The notes below the pieces were generated by a model. That model was not told the origin of the DNA, ran no database searches, and saw only the letters and a list, made by a program, of their open reading frames with translations. 64,000 nt of DNA, taken from contig QKEJ01000177.1 in the NCBI GenBank assembly GCA_003252375.1, positions 1 to 64,000 of the forward strand, read 5' to 3'. The position numbers were made by a program, and so were the translations under genes. Below, one piece after another: positions 39,777 through 49,382 of this stretch (positions are counted from its first letter, which is position 1; the number at the start of each line of letters is the position of its first letter). Source of the stretch: Halodesulfovibrio sp. GTDB taxonomy: Bacteria; Desulfobacterota; Desulfovibrionia; Desulfovibrionales; Desulfovibrionaceae.

Positions 39777-41246
39777 CTACTTCCGGTGGGGGCCGTTGTC
39801 CTGTGCGGAACCGGGGACACTGCCCTGTTTCCAGCGCTGGGCAAAGGTAGTGCGCGCAACAGGGACAAGGTCGCGGCCCGCTGTCCAGCGGGCAACGGGG
39901 CCGAACGGCATGCGCCGGATCATCCCGTTGCGGGTGAAGGGGCGTTGGGCAAGCCGGACTGCGCCGAGCAGCAGGTCATAGACGCCGCGTCGGCTGATGG
40001 CCCATGCCCAGAACCGGAAGGCCGCGCGTTCCGAGGCGCTGACCGGGGCGACGTCCCATTCGGCGTCTCCGTACGCCAGTGCGTGGCGCAGTTCGGAAAG
40101 CATGCGGGGCAGGTCGTTGCCCACGGGGCAGATGTCCTTGCAGGCGCCGCAGAGCGTCTCGCCGCGGCACAGGTCCGCCCGTTCGTTGACGCCGTAGAGC
40201 AGCGGCGTGACCACGGCGCCGATGGGGCCGGGGTAGGGCGATTCGTACGAGTGACCGCCGATGCGGGCGTATACGGGGCAGATGTTCAGGCAGCCGCCGC
40301 AGCGGATGCAGGACAGCACCTCGCGGTAGCGCGGGTCGGCAAGGATGCGGGAGCGGCCGTTGTCGATGATGACGAGGTGGAATTCCTCCGGGCCGTCCGT
40401 TTCGCCGGGCTGACGGGGGCCGCCCACAAAGCTGACATAGGTGGAAATGTTCTGCACGGCCGCGCCGCGGGTGAGCAGGCGCAGCAGCATGTCGTGCTCG
40501 CGCAGGGTGGCGGTGACGCGCTCCATGCCCATGAGCGAGACGTGTACGCGGGGCATGGTGGTGGACATGCGGATGTTGCCCTCGTTGGAGACCAGGGCGA
40601 TGTGCCCGGTTTCCGCGCAGGCGAGGTTGCATCCGGTGATGCCCATGTCCGCGTTCAGCAGTTTTTCCCGCAGGGCCTTGCGGGCCGCGCGGGTGAGCGT
40701 GGGTGGATCCTCGGTGTACTCGATGCCCAGCGTGCGGGTGAAGAGCTCGGCGATCTGCTTGCGGTCCATGTGGATGCAGGGCGCAATGATGTGCGAGGGG
40801 ATATCGTCGGCAAGCTGCAGGATGTATTCGCCGAGGTCGGTTTCCGTCACTTCTATGCCGTTGGCGTGCAGCAGGGCGTCCACCCCGATTTCGGACGAGG
40901 TCATGGACTTGCCCTTGACCACGCTGCGCACGTTGTTGCGCTGGGCGACCTGCAGGCAGTAGTTGCGGGCCTCTTCGGCATCGGCTGCAAAGAAGACGTG
41001 TCCTCCCCGTTCCCGTATGGCCGAGGCGAGGCGCTCGAGCACGATGTCCAGATTGTCGAGGGTGCGCAGGCGGGCGGCCTTGGCGTCGTGGCGCAGGCTC
41101 TGGTCGGGCATGGCCTGCCATGTGGCCATGGTGCCCTTGCCGATCCGGTCCTGAATCATGCGCAGCGCGGAGCGCAGGCGCGTGTCGTGCAGGGCCGTGG
41201 ATGCGGCAGCGACATAGCCTTTGGGAGACGTGTTTCCTGCACTCAT
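39777..41246 (-). CDS. lutB: Lactate utilisation Fe-S protein LutB
   Basis: A 489-residue protein with an N-terminal LUD-like domain (VVKGKSMTSSEIGVDALL, NADMGITGCNLACAETG, TYVSFVGGPRQPGETDGPEEFH) and two [4Fe-4S] motifs (CIRCGGCLNICPVY and CGACKDICPVGNDLP) followed by a C-terminal extension. It is the central electron-transfer subunit of the L-lactate dehydrogenase. Its ATG overlaps the lutA stop by four bases (ATGA), with GGGAGG upstream, so translation is coupled. Confidence 0.95.
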   Translation of the reverse strand: MSAGNTSPKGYVAAASTALHDTRLRSALRMIQDRIGKGTMATWQAMPDQSLRHDAKAARLRTLDNLDIVLERLASAIRERGGHVFFAADAEEARNYCLQVAQRNNVRSVVKGKSMTSSEIGVDALLHANGIEVTETDLGEYILQLADDIPSHIIAPCIHMDRKQIAELFTRTLGIEYTEDPPTLTRAARKALREKLLNADMGITGCNLACAETGHIALVSNEGNIRMSTTMPRVHVSLMGMERVTATLREHDMLLRLLTRGAAVQNISTYVSFVGGPRQPGETDGPEEFHLVIIDNGRSRILADPRYREVLSCIRCGGCLNICPVYARIGGHSYESPYPGPIGAVVTPLLYGVNERADLCRGETLCGACKDICPVGNDLPRMLSELRHALAYGDAEWDVAPVSASERAAFRFWAWAISRRGVYDLLLGAVRLAQRPFTRNGMIRRMPFGPVARWTAGRDLVPVARTTFAQRWKQGSVPGSAQDNGPHRK

Positions 41247-42019
41247 GCCTGGTTTCCTCCCTTGCTGCCGTCAGTTCGTGCCGGGTCCAGAATCTGGGCG
41301 ATATGCAGTACCTGCACGGGGCTGTTGCGGCGTGACAGGCTGCCCCTGATGTTCAGCAGACAGCTGGCGTCGCAGCCGGTGACCGTACCGGCGCCGGAGG
41401 CGATGATGTTGTCGGCCTTCTCGTCGGCAAGGGCTGCGGAAATATCCGCGTACTTGACGCTGAACGTCCCGCCGAAACCGCAGCAGCGATCGCTTTCCGG
41501 CATTTCCGCAAGCACGAGGCCGGGCGTGGTTTCAAGCAGCTGCCGGGGCTGACGGCGGATGCCCAGCCCCCGGGCAAGGTGGCAGGAGTCGTGGTAGGTG
41601 ACCGTGCCGCTGAACTGCGAACCGAGCTGCGTGCCTGCGTCGGTGATTCCCAGCACATCCACCAGGTATTCCGTGAATTCGTAGGTCTTGCGGCCGACCC
41701 GGCGGGCCCGTTCGCGCATGAGCTCGTCGTCCGGGAAGAGTTCTGGGTAGTGGTGCCGCACCATGTGCACGCAGGAGCCGGATGGGCAGACAATGGCTTC
41801 GGCGGCTTCAAAGAGCTCCACGAAGCGTCTGGCGGCAGCTGCTGCCTCGCGGCGGTACCCGGTGTTGAAGGCCGGCTGCCCGCAGCAGGTCTGGTCCGGG
41901 GGATAGTGCATGGTGACGCCGAGCCTGTGTAGGACTGAGGCCATGCTTTCGGCGGCTTCCGGGAACAGGGAGTCGGTAAGGCACTGAACAAAGAGGTAGG
42001 CGGAGTGTGGTGTGGACAT
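41243..42019 (-). CDS. lutA: Lactate utilisation protein LutA (CCG domains)
   Basis: A 258-residue protein with two CCG cysteine-rich domains: QTCCGQPAFNTGY with CPSGSCVHMVR, and DSCHLARGLG with RCCGFGGTFSVK. These domains bind a noncubane-type cluster in related enzymes (family knowledge) and are typical of LutA/GlcF/HdrB proteins. The start is ATG 42019; the longer track version uses a TTG at 42037. No clear ribosome site is seen, which is unusual for this window. It heads the lutABC operon and is divergent from an ABC_sub_bind protein gene. Confidence 0.92.
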   Translation of the reverse strand: MSTPHSAYLFVQCLTDSLFPEAAESMASVLHRLGVTMHYPPDQTCCGQPAFNTGYRREAAAAARRFVELFEAAEAIVCPSGSCVHMVRHHYPELFPDDELMRERARRVGRKTYEFTEYLVDVLGITDAGTQLGSQFSGTVTYHDSCHLARGLGIRRQPRQLLETTPGLVLAEMPESDRCCGFGGTFSVKYADISAALADEKADNIIASGAGTVTGCDASCLLNIRGSLSRRNSPVQVLHIAQILDPARTDGSKGGNQA

Positions 42020-42194
42020 GAAACTACATTTTTGCAAAAAAGGGGCTGTTGCTGGAACGGTGCGGCTACGCTAGCCGCTTATTGCACTTGCAAGCCCTTG
42101 CATAGTGAGCTACGAAAGTCAACGAGTAGCCGAACTTGACAATTTTGTAGTGTTACCGCTCCTGCCGAAGAGCACACAACCGCATGAGGAATCC
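42020..42194. promoter_or_regulatory. Divergent control region between lutA and the ABC_sub_bind gene
   Basis: The 175-base gap contains the dyad TGCAAG-CC-CTTGCA (42089-42102), a 7-bp hairpin GCGGCTA-CGC-TAGCCGC (42062-42078), and GACAATTTTGTAG (42138-42150). The last, read on the minus strand, shares ACAAAATTGTC with the element upstream of lurR. Both promoters must lie here, but I could not assign -35/-10 boxes with confidence. Confidence 0.5.
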
Positions 42195-43160
42195 ATGAAA
42201 CGCGTTATTCTGCCCCTTCTTTGCCTGTTCCTTCTCTGCCTGACGACAGTTGCCTATGCCGGGGACTCTGTCCGTATCTCCATTGCCCAGTTCGTGGAGC
42301 ATCCTGCCCTGGATGCCGTCCTCAAGGGGTTTCAGGATGACCTGCTTGAAAACGGCAAGTCCGTGGAGTTCAAGGTGTACAACGCGCACGGCAATATTGG
42401 GACCGTGGGGCAGATTGCCACCCAGATTGCGGGCGATCTGCCCGACATGATCGTGGCCATAGCCACGCCCCCCGCGCAGGCCTGCGCCCGGCTGTATGAC
42501 AAGGTGCCGCAGCTGAAGGATACACCCATGCTCTTCACGGCGATCACTGATCCGCTGCTGGCCGGACTGGTCAAGGATTATGCGCATCCCGGGGGGATGA
42601 TTACGGGGGTCTCCAACCAGATGCCCATGGGAAAGCATCTGGAAATGGTCCGCAAGTTCCAGCCGCAGCTGAAGACGCTGGGGGTCATGTACAATGCGGG
42701 TGAGATGAACTCCGTTTCCAGCGTCAAGCGCCTCAAGGCTGCCGCTGCTGAGATGGGCATCGTCATTGCCGAGGCGCCGGTGACCAGTTCCGCCGACGTG
42801 TATCAGGCCGCACTGAGCCTCGTGGGATCGGTGGATGCCATCTACGTGCCCACCGACAACACCGTGATTTCCGCGCTGGAAGGGGTGGTCAAGGTTTGTG
42901 AGAAGAGCCGTCTGCCCCTGTATGCCGGGGATACGGATTCCGTCCGTCGCGGCGCTGTCGCCGCCATGGGCTTCGACTATTACGAACACGGCCGTCAGAC
43001 CGGCGCCATGGCCCGGCGCATCCTTGCCGGCGTCAAGCCTGCCGATACCCCTGTGGAGTTTCAGAAAAATCTTTCTTTCCATATGAATCCGGCAGCGGCT
43101 GCGCGTATGGGGCTGACGGTTTCGGATGAACTGCTCAATGCTGCCGATGTGAAATACTGA
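42195..43160 (+). CDS. Periplasmic ABC_sub_bind substrate-binding protein
   Basis: A 321-residue exported binding protein of the ABC_sub_bind (TrpX-like) family. It begins with a signal peptide MKRVILPLLCLFLLCLTTVAYA and continues SVRISIAQFVEHPALDAVLKGFQDDL, with IATQIAGDLPDMIVAIATPPAQA and DAIYVPTDNTVISALEGV. No permease or ATPase gene is adjacent, so it is an orphan. Its neighbours (lutABC and a chemoreceptor) suggest it may present an organic acid or amino acid to a sensor or an unlinked transporter (inference). ATG 42195 has GAGGAA upstream; the track start 42105 lies in the control region. Confidence 0.9.
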   Translation: MKRVILPLLCLFLLCLTTVAYAGDSVRISIAQFVEHPALDAVLKGFQDDLLENGKSVEFKVYNAHGNIGTVGQIATQIAGDLPDMIVAIATPPAQACARLYDKVPQLKDTPMLFTAITDPLLAGLVKDYAHPGGMITGVSNQMPMGKHLEMVRKFQPQLKTLGVMYNAGEMNSVSSVKRLKAAAAEMGIVIAEAPVTSSADVYQAALSLVGSVDAIYVPTDNTVISALEGVVKVCEKSRLPLYAGDTDSVRRGAVAAMGFDYYEHGRQTGAMARRILAGVKPADTPVEFQKNLSFHMNPAAAARMGLTVSDELLNAADVKY

Positions 43161-43267
43161 TCGATCAGGCGCGACGTGTTGGTGTAGGGGAGGCACGCCG
43201 CTTCCGTCCGCCCATGCGGCTGCTGCAGGCCGATGGGGGATGATGACGAATTCCGCAAGGGGGAACC

Positions 43268-44965
43268 ATGTTGTATTCCATTCAGCGTGTGAAACGCATC
43301 ACGCGATGGGGGCTTCGGGCTGCCGTGATAGGTTGCCCGCAGGCGGCCTTGGCTGCAGGCGGTGCCGATGCGCCCGGTGCGGTGCCTGTGTTGGGCGTCC
43401 TGTGCGCCCTGTTTGCCTTGCTGGCCCTGTGGGGCTGGCTCCGGGCTCTTGGTGCCAGGCGTCGTGACGCGTCACTGGTGCGGTTTCTGGCCATGGCTGC
43501 TGATGCCGGGACAGGAGAAAAGGCCCTGTCGTCGGCTTTGCAGGCTCTGCCCGCCGGATGCGCCGCCCCGTGCGCCGCATTGGTGAAGCATCTGCGCGCT
43601 CTTGCCGCAGCCGGGCAGGAGGGGCGGGCCGATCTTGAGAAGGAGCGCGCCGCAACAGCCCAGGCACGGGCCGAAATTGCCGAAGCCCGCGAAAAGGCGG
43701 AGCAGGTTCGCTGCAAGGGACTGCTCAACTCCTCTGAAACCCTGGATGACTCCATCAATGGTATCCGCACTGCCCGGCGGGAACTGCAGTCGGCCGCTTC
43801 CAGCGCGAGCGAGGGCTCCGAGAAGCAGCAGCAGCTGGCCAGTGAGGCCACGGTGGCCATGGAACAGATGAATGCCGCCGTACAGCAGGTGGCCGAGGCG
43901 TCCGAATCTGCGTCCACGCATAGCGACACGACCCGCTCCCGGGCTCAGGAAGGCGCGACGTCCGTTTCCCAGACCGTGCGTGCCATCACCGATGTACATG
44001 AGCGTACCCAGGCCCTGGAGGACGTGGTGAACGGGCTGGGAGCAAAGGCGGATGCCGTGGACCAGGTGATGGAAATCATTTCCAACATTGCGGACCAGAC
44101 CAACCTGCTGGCGCTCAATGCCGCCATCGAGGCGGCACGCGCCGGAGACGCCGGACGTGGATTCGCCGTGGTGGCGGACGAAGTACGCAAGCTGGCCGAA
44201 AAGACCATGCAGGCCACCGGCGAGGTGGGCAGCCAGATTACGGCCATCAAGCAGGGCGTCCAGCAGACCCGTGACAGCATGCACGAGACCGTGCACCTTG
44301 TGAACCAGGCCACGGAGTTGGCCTCCCGTTCCGGGAATCTGCTCGAGGACATTGTGCTGCTGGCCGAGGACAGCGCAGGACAGATCCAGTCCATTGCCGC
44401 GGCGGCCAGCGAACAGGCAGCCAGCGCAGAACATATCAACAGCATCATCGCCACCGTGGACGAGATTTCCGGCACCACCAATGGGCACATGCGCGAATCG
44501 CTCGGCGCGTTGTCCAGGCTCTCCACCGAAGTGGACAGTCTTGGGAACCTGAACAGCGTGTTCCGGCTCATCGGCAGCGGCAAGGCGCATGAACTGATGC
44601 GTGATCTCGTCACGTCGCCGGATATCCTTTCCGGCGATCCGGCACGGCAGGAGAAGGCCATGCGTTCGGTCATCACCCGCTATGCGTTCGTGGAGCTCCT
44701 CTACATGACCGATGCCACGGGGAAACAGCCCACTGCCAACATCCCCCGACCGGGAAGCGAGAGCCCGGAGGACGCCAAGGCGCGGGGCAAGAACTGGGCA
44801 TCCCGTCCCTGGTTCTCCGGTCCCATGGAGACGGATACCCTCTATGTCTCCAGCGTGTACATCTCCTCCGCCACCGGGCAGCCGTGCATCACGGTTTCCG
44901 GCCCGTTCCGCGATGCGCAGGGCGGTATTCTCGGCATCGTGGCGGCGGATGTCGCCATCCGATGA
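43268..44965 (+). CDS. Methyl-accepting chemotaxis protein with C-terminal PDC/Cache-like sensor
   Basis: A 565-residue receptor with unusual topology. The N-terminus has one membrane segment ([20 protein letters not shown], about 40-60) and possibly an earlier weak one. The MCP signalling hairpin ([44 protein letters not shown]) lies in the middle. A C-terminal domain of about 150 residues follows ([20 protein letters not shown] ... [37 protein letters not shown]), which looks like a PDC/Cache sensor. If only one helix crosses the membrane, that sensor is cytoplasmic. It follows the ABC_sub_bind gene by 107 bases and ends in its own terminator. Confidence 0.9.
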   Translation: MLYSIQRVKRITRWGLRAAVIGCPQAALAAGGADAPGAVPVLGVLCALFALLALWGWLRALGARRRDASLVRFLAMAADAGTGEKALSSALQALPAGCAAPCAALVKHLRALAAAGQEGRADLEKERAATAQARAEIAEAREKAEQVRCKGLLNSSETLDDSINGIRTARRELQSAASSASEGSEKQQQLASEATVAMEQMNAAVQQVAEASESASTHSDTTRSRAQEGATSVSQTVRAITDVHERTQALEDVVNGLGAKADAVDQVMEIISNIADQTNLLALNAAIEAARAGDAGRGFAVVADEVRKLAEKTMQATGEVGSQITAIKQGVQQTRDSMHETVHLVNQATELASRSGNLLEDIVLLAEDSAGQIQSIAAAASEQAASAEHINSIIATVDEISGTTNGHMRESLGALSRLSTEVDSLGNLNSVFRLIGSGKAHELMRDLVTSPDILSGDPARQEKAMRSVITRYAFVELLYMTDATGKQPTANIPRPGSESPEDAKARGKNWASRPWFSGPMETDTLYVSSVYISSATGQPCITVSGPFRDAQGGILGIVAADVAIR

Positions 44966-45014
44966 GGGGAGGGACTCGCCAACGGTGGACGGGCGGGTCG
45001 TCACAGGCTACAAC

Positions 45015-45048
45015 AGCGCGCACGGATCGTATCCGTGCGCGTTTTTCT
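45015..45048 (+). terminator. Intrinsic terminator of the chemoreceptor gene
   Basis: GCGCACGGAT-CGTA-type loop-ATCCGTGCGC followed by GTTTTTCTT (stem 45017-45026 with 45031-45040). It lies in the gap between the MCP gene and ruvX. Confidence 0.85.
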
Positions 45049-45071
45049 TCGCATAACCCGGGATGCAGCAC

Positions 45072-45503
45072 ATGAAATTCATCGCCATTGACTACGGCAC
45101 CAAGCGTACAGGTCTTGCCGCCACGGATACGGGCGGAAGCATGGCCTTTCCGCGCCGTACCATCACCATGACCACCAAGGACCGGTTCTTCGGGGAGCTG
45201 CTTGCCTTTATCGAGGAGGAGCGACCTGCAGGAATCGTGGTGGGGCTGCCCACGCTTCTGGATGGCACGGAGACCCTGATGACGAGACAGGTGCGGAATT
45301 TCGCGGCCCGGCTCATGCGGCGATGCGACCTGCCCGTCTACTTCATGGCAGAGATGCTCAGTTCGCACGAAGCCGAGGCGGATCTTCGCGAGGCCGGACT
45401 GGACAACCGCGAGATCCGCAAGGTTGTTGATCAGCAGGCTGCGGTGCGCATTCTGGAAACCTTTCTCGAGGAGCCGGTGGACCGGCGCTGCAGGGTGGAG
45501 TGA
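45072..45503 (+). CDS. ruvX: RuvX/YqgF-family RNase H-fold nuclease
   Basis: A 143-residue protein with the RNase H-like signature [14 protein letters not shown] at the N-terminus, [11 protein letters not shown] in the middle, and [14 protein letters not shown] near the C-terminus, containing the conserved acidic residues. The family includes putative Holliday junction resolvases and RNA-processing nucleases. ATG 45072 is favoured; the track's ATG 45063 is possible. Its TGA stop overlaps the mltG ATG (TGATG), a coupled pair. Confidence 0.9.
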   Translation: MKFIAIDYGTKRTGLAATDTGGSMAFPRRTITMTTKDRFFGELLAFIEEERPAGIVVGLPTLLDGTETLMTRQVRNFAARLMRRCDLPVYFMAEMLSSHEAEADLREAGLDNREIRKVVDQQAAVRILETFLEEPVDRRCRVE

Positions 45504-46540
45504 TGCAGGGACGCAGGGCCGTATTCGTCAGCGCCGGGGTACTGGGAGCGCTCATCCTGCTGGCCAGCCTTGTGGTGTGGCAGCAGGCCGCGTCCTTTCT
45601 GAAGAGCGTACCGGAAGAACAGGGGCAGGACATCAGCATTCGCGTCCGGTCCGGCGCCAGCTTCGACTCCGTGGCCCGCATGCTCAAGGAACGGAATGCC
45701 ATCACGGACGTGACCAAGTTCCGGTTGCTGGCCCGGTACCGCAAACAGACCGGGGCGATACAGGCCGGCGAGTTTGTCATCAACACCGGCTGGACGCCCG
45801 ACAGGGTGCTGGACATGCTCGTGTCCGGCATGCCTGTGCAGTATCGTCTGCATTTCCGCGAGGGACTTCCCTGGTGGGAAGTGGCCCGCGCCGTGGAGGA
45901 GCAGGAGTTTGCCCGGTTTGACGATTTCCGGCAGGTCATTCATGACCCCGATTTTCTGAGGGAGCACCGTATTCCCTTTGACAATGCCGAGGGATTTCTC
46001 TTTCCCGAAACCTATCTCATGGACAAGCCGGAAGTCATGACCCCGCGTACGGCGTGGGAGGTGGCGGACAGGCTGGTCAACATGTTCTGGCGCAGAACGG
46101 CCCCGCTTTGGGCCGATGGGCCACCTTCCGCGGACGAACTGCGCCGCATCCTCATCCTGGCCTCGCTGGTGGAAAAGGAGACGTCACAGCCTGACGAGCG
46201 TGCCGTTGTTGCCGGTGTCTACGCCAACCGCATGCGGCGGAAGATGCGCATGCAGGCGGACCCCACGGTCATCTACGGCATCGGGCCCGCGTTTAACGGC
46301 AACATAACCCGGGCAGACCTCAGGAATGAGACAAACCCCTACAACACCTATGTGCATGGCGGGCTCCCCCCAGGCCCCATCTGCTCTCCCGGGCTGGAGG
46401 CCATCCGCGCGGCGGTGCATCCGCAACAGCACAAGTTTCTCTACTTTGTCGCCAAGGGAGATGGCGGCCACCACTTCAGTTCGACGTTGCGTGAGCACAA
46501 TGCCGCAGTGACCCGATACCAGTTGCGAAGACGCAGATAA
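45503..46540 (+). CDS. mltG: Endolytic murein transglycosylase MltG
   Basis: A 345-residue membrane-anchored YceG/MltG protein that cuts nascent glycan strands and limits their length. It has one N-terminal membrane segment ([21 protein letters not shown]), a LysM-like region ([24 protein letters not shown]), and the catalytic domain with [15 protein letters not shown], whose glutamate is the catalytic residue. The family motifs [15 protein letters not shown] and [18 protein letters not shown] follow. ATG 45503 overlaps the ruvX stop; the track's GTG at 45500 is three bases earlier. Confidence 0.95.
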   Translation: MQGRRAVFVSAGVLGALILLASLVVWQQAASFLKSVPEEQGQDISIRVRSGASFDSVARMLKERNAITDVTKFRLLARYRKQTGAIQAGEFVINTGWTPDRVLDMLVSGMPVQYRLHFREGLPWWEVARAVEEQEFARFDDFRQVIHDPDFLREHRIPFDNAEGFLFPETYLMDKPEVMTPRTAWEVADRLVNMFWRRTAPLWADGPPSADELRRILILASLVEKETSQPDERAVVAGVYANRMRRKMRMQADPTVIYGIGPAFNGNITRADLRNETNPYNTYVHGGLPPGPICSPGLEAIRAAVHPQQHKFLYFVAKGDGGHHFSSTLREHNAAVTRYQLRRRR

Positions 46541-46546
46541 GGCCAC

Positions 46547-46569
46547 CTCGCGGGGTTGCATCCCGCGGG
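46547..46569 (+). terminator. Possible weak terminator after mltG
   Basis: CGCGGG-GTTGCAT-CCCGCG hairpin, with CTTTTTCTG starting about 15 bases later. The U-run is displaced, so this is a tentative call. Confidence 0.35.
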
Positions 46570-46815
46570 GGGGACGTTGCTTTTTCTGTAACGTTTCCCA
46601 CCAAAAAGCGGGCGCTGCTTGACGCACTCTGCAGAGTATTCTACAGGGGGGCTAAGAGATGTACTGTGTGCTTGTGTGGTGCGCTCCGCTGTTTTTGCAG
46701 TGCGCGATCACACCATTGCCGTGCCATTGCAATCCATCGCAGGGGGAGAGCGGATAGGGGTGTCCGTGCCGGATGGATTCGTACAGACGCGTTCCACGTT
46801 CTACGGGAGGCTTCC

Positions 46816-48828
46816 ATGCAGTTTCTGCACCGTTCCCTCGGGATGAAGGTGTTTCTTTTGGTGACACTTGCGTCCATCGTGTCGTTTGTCGGGCTGTTTC
46901 TGGCCAACTCCTACAATCAGAAGGAAGAGGCGTTTTACCTCATCCACGATTCGGCGGAATCGGTTTCCGACCTGCTGCTCAGCGCCGTGGCGGACCCCAT
47001 GTCCGTGGGAGACGACGAGGGGACCGTTGCCAAGTTCGACCACATCCGTGACGAGTACAAGGATATCGACGTCTTTCTGACGGACTACGACGGCGTGGTG
47101 AGCTACGGCACCCGGGAGGAGGGGCTGCGCAAGCCCTTGACCGGGCTGTACGACAGTGCCGAATTCTCGTCGCTGGTACGCCGGGCGCTGGACGATCCCG
47201 GCAAGCACTCCAGCCCGGTCACCATCTCGGGAACCCCCTATTTCATATCCACGCACACCATCATGAACGCGCCCAGCTGTCATCATTGCCACGGCGCCAG
47301 CCGCAAGGTGCTGGGGGCCATGGTCATGTTCAAGAACATTTCCAGCGAAATGGGCATGCTGCACAAGGCGCAGTACATGGGGGCGGGCATTTCCTTTGCG
47401 GGCATGGCCGGGCTCATCGCCGTGCTGCTGCTCTTCATGAAGTTCGGCATAGTCAACCGCATCCGCTGCATCACGAATATCAGCAACGAGATCGAGAAGG
47501 GCAACTATGGCATCAACTTCAGCGACTCCGGATCGGACGAGCTGGGCAGGCTGTGCACCAATCTCTCCCGGATGGTGGTGACCATCAGGGATCAGTTGCA
47601 GTATAACCGGTCCGTTCTCAACGGCATCATCGTGCCCATGGTGGTGGTGAACCGGGAGCAGGGAGTCGAGTTTGCCAATACGCCCATCCGGGCCATTTTC
47701 GGTGTGTCCGAGGAGGAGCTGAAGGCCCAGACCCTGCAGGCGTTGCTCAGCACGGGCGGGCATGCCGAGGATGTGGCGAAGGCGGTGCTGGACACCGGGC
47801 GCAGTGCCAGCGGGCGCATCAATTACAAGCGCTCCGACGGCGTGGCGTTTCCCCTGCAATACGAGTTTTCGCCCCTCAAGGGGGCGAGCGGCGAGGTGAC
47901 CGGGGCCATCGGGGTGATGATTGATCTGACGCAGGAAGAGCAGGACAAGGCCCGTATTGAGGCCAACCGGCGCAACCTGCTCTCCGTGGCAGAAGAGGTG
48001 ACCGCCATTTCCATGAACCTTGCCTCGGCGGCACAGCAGCTTTCGGGTCAGATGAGCGAGGTGACGGAGAACTTCGAGCAGACTGCGGGCCAGACAAGCC
48101 AGGTCGCCACGGCCATGGAGGAGATGAATGTCTCCGTGCTGGAGGTGAGCCAGAGCGCCACATCCACGGCTCAGATGGCCGAGCAGGCCAGTGGCGAAGC
48201 CACGCAGGGAGGAAGCGAGATGGCTTCCACCGTGCAGGAAACCCGGGAGATGTCGGAGCGCGCGGCCGAATTGGCCTCCAGCCTCAACGAGCTGGCGGGA
48301 AGCGCGGAAAATATCGGCAATGTCATCAGCGTGATCAACGACATTGCCGATCAGACCAACCTGCTGGCCCTGAATGCGGCCATTGAGGCCGCCCGTGCCG
48401 GTGACGCCGGGCGTGGATTCGCCGTGGTTGCGGACGAGGTGCGCAAACTGGCCGAGAAGACCATGACCGCCACCCGCGAGGTGGAAGAGGCTGTGGTGCT
48501 GATTCAGGAGAGCACCCGCAATGCAGTGACGGGAATGACCGATACCCAGCGCCGCAGCGTCCATACGGCGGAAAAGGCCGGACAGACCGGGGATATTTTC
48601 ACCAAGATCGTGCAGCGTTCGGAAGAGATGGCCGACATGGTCCGCTCCATCGCCACGGCATCGGAGCAGCAGTCCGCCACCAGTGAAGAGATCAATCGGA
48701 ACATTACATCCATCAACCAGCTGTCGCAGACGATTTCCGGGAGTATCCAGGAAGCGAATGACGCCATCCGCGATGTGGCGGGAATGGCGCACAAGCTGAA
48801 CGTGATGGTGGAACGTTTCAAGGAATGA
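46816..48828 (+). CDS. dcrA: DcrA-like c-heme chemoreceptor with HAMP and PAS
   Basis: A 670-residue methyl-accepting protein; D. vulgaris DcrA is about the same length (from memory). ATG 46816 follows GGGAGG; the track start 46666 is too early. Order: membrane helix ([19 protein letters not shown]), periplasmic domain with a c-heme motif CHHCH at 155-159, second helix ([17 protein letters not shown]), HAMP ([17 protein letters not shown]), PAS (about 260-380, with [22 protein letters not shown]), and the MCP signalling region [24 protein letters not shown]. It probably senses oxygen or redox potential through the heme. The neighbouring desulfoferrodoxin and rubredoxin genes match the dcrA-rbo-rub order I recall from D. 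vulgaris. Confidence 0.93.
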   Translation: MQFLHRSLGMKVFLLVTLASIVSFVGLFLANSYNQKEEAFYLIHDSAESVSDLLLSAVADPMSVGDDEGTVAKFDHIRDEYKDIDVFLTDYDGVVSYGTREEGLRKPLTGLYDSAEFSSLVRRALDDPGKHSSPVTISGTPYFISTHTIMNAPSCHHCHGASRKVLGAMVMFKNISSEMGMLHKAQYMGAGISFAGMAGLIAVLLLFMKFGIVNRIRCITNISNEIEKGNYGINFSDSGSDELGRLCTNLSRMVVTIRDQLQYNRSVLNGIIVPMVVVNREQGVEFANTPIRAIFGVSEEELKAQTLQALLSTGGHAEDVAKAVLDTGRSASGRINYKRSDGVAFPLQYEFSPLKGASGEVTGAIGVMIDLTQEEQDKARIEANRRNLLSVAEEVTAISMNLASAAQQLSGQMSEVTENFEQTAGQTSQVATAMEEMNVSVLEVSQSATSTAQMAEQASGEATQGGSEMASTVQETREMSERAAELASSLNELAGSAENIGNVISVINDIADQTNLLALNAAIEAARAGDAGRGFAVVADEVRKLAEKTMTATREVEEAVVLIQESTRNAVTGMTDTQRRSVHTAEKAGQTGDIFTKIVQRSEEMADMVRSIATASEQQSATSEEINRNITSINQLSQTISGSIQEANDAIRDVAGMAHKLNVMVERFKE

Positions 48829-48885
48829 TGCGGGGCAGGGGGATATCGACACGCAGCACTGTTATGACATGGGAGGGGAACCGGC

Positions 48886-49218
48886 ATGTCTCATCTGGAA
48901 CGCCGCAAGCATTCGCGGCTTGAACTCAAGGCCTACGGATTCAGTCATCTCTGCAGGCTCCGCGCGGAGCCGGGAGTGTTCGAGGTCCATCTCATCGACA
49001 TAAGCCCCGGCGGTGCGCGCATCCGCCTTGTGGCTCCCAAGGGGCCGCTGCCGGAGGGTGCCGTGGTGCATTTCGACACCATGCTCTCCATGAACGGCCT
49101 TTCGCTGAACGGGCTGCGCAGTTCCGTACGCTGGGTGCACGGCGAGGAGTGCGGCCTCATGTTCGAGCAGGAGCTGGATGTGGCCTCGTCCGACCTGCAG
49201 GTGCTGCTGGCTCCCTGA
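48886..49218 (+). CDS. PilZ-domain protein
   Basis: A 110-residue single-domain PilZ protein, a c-di-GMP receptor fold. Both nucleotide-binding motifs are present: RRKHSR (RxxxR type) near residues 6-11 and DISPGGARI in the D/NxSxxG position near 39. ATG 48886 has GGGAGG upstream. It sits between the heme chemoreceptor and desulfoferrodoxin genes and may be co-transcribed with the receptor (57-base gap). It could adjust motility or receptor output in response to c-di-GMP (inference). Confidence 0.9.
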   Translation: MSHLERRKHSRLELKAYGFSHLCRLRAEPGVFEVHLIDISPGGARIRLVAPKGPLPEGAVVHFDTMLSMNGLSLNGLRSSVRWVHGEECGLMFEQELDVASSDLQVLLAP

Positions 49219-49260
49219 CCTGTTCTTCGCAGGCGTATGCAAGAAAGTTGCAATTAGGGA

Positions 49261-49289
49261 TTGAACAGACCGACGAACGGATGTATGGT
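49261..49289 (+). promoter_or_regulatory. Candidate sigma70 promoter of the desulfoferrodoxin-rubredoxin operon
   Basis: TTGAAC, 17 bases, TATGGT matches the sigma70 consensus in four of six positions in each box with ideal spacing. The predicted start lies about 85 bases before the dfx ATG. A small inverted repeat GTCCC-N8-GGGAC (49318-49335) follows in the leader. Confidence 0.5.
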
Positions 49290-49382
49290 GTCCAAAGTCA
49301 GAACTCCCCACTGTCATGTCCCGATGTACTGGGACGGCAGTTAACGTAACGACGGAAAACCATACAAATTATAGGAGGCTTC

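Noticed and set aside
42083-42105. Possible sigma54 promoter around TTGCAAGCCCTTGCA upstream of the ABC_sub_bind gene
   Set aside because: The essential GG of the -24 element is missing; the sequence is better described as a TGCAAG-CC-CTTGCA dyad.
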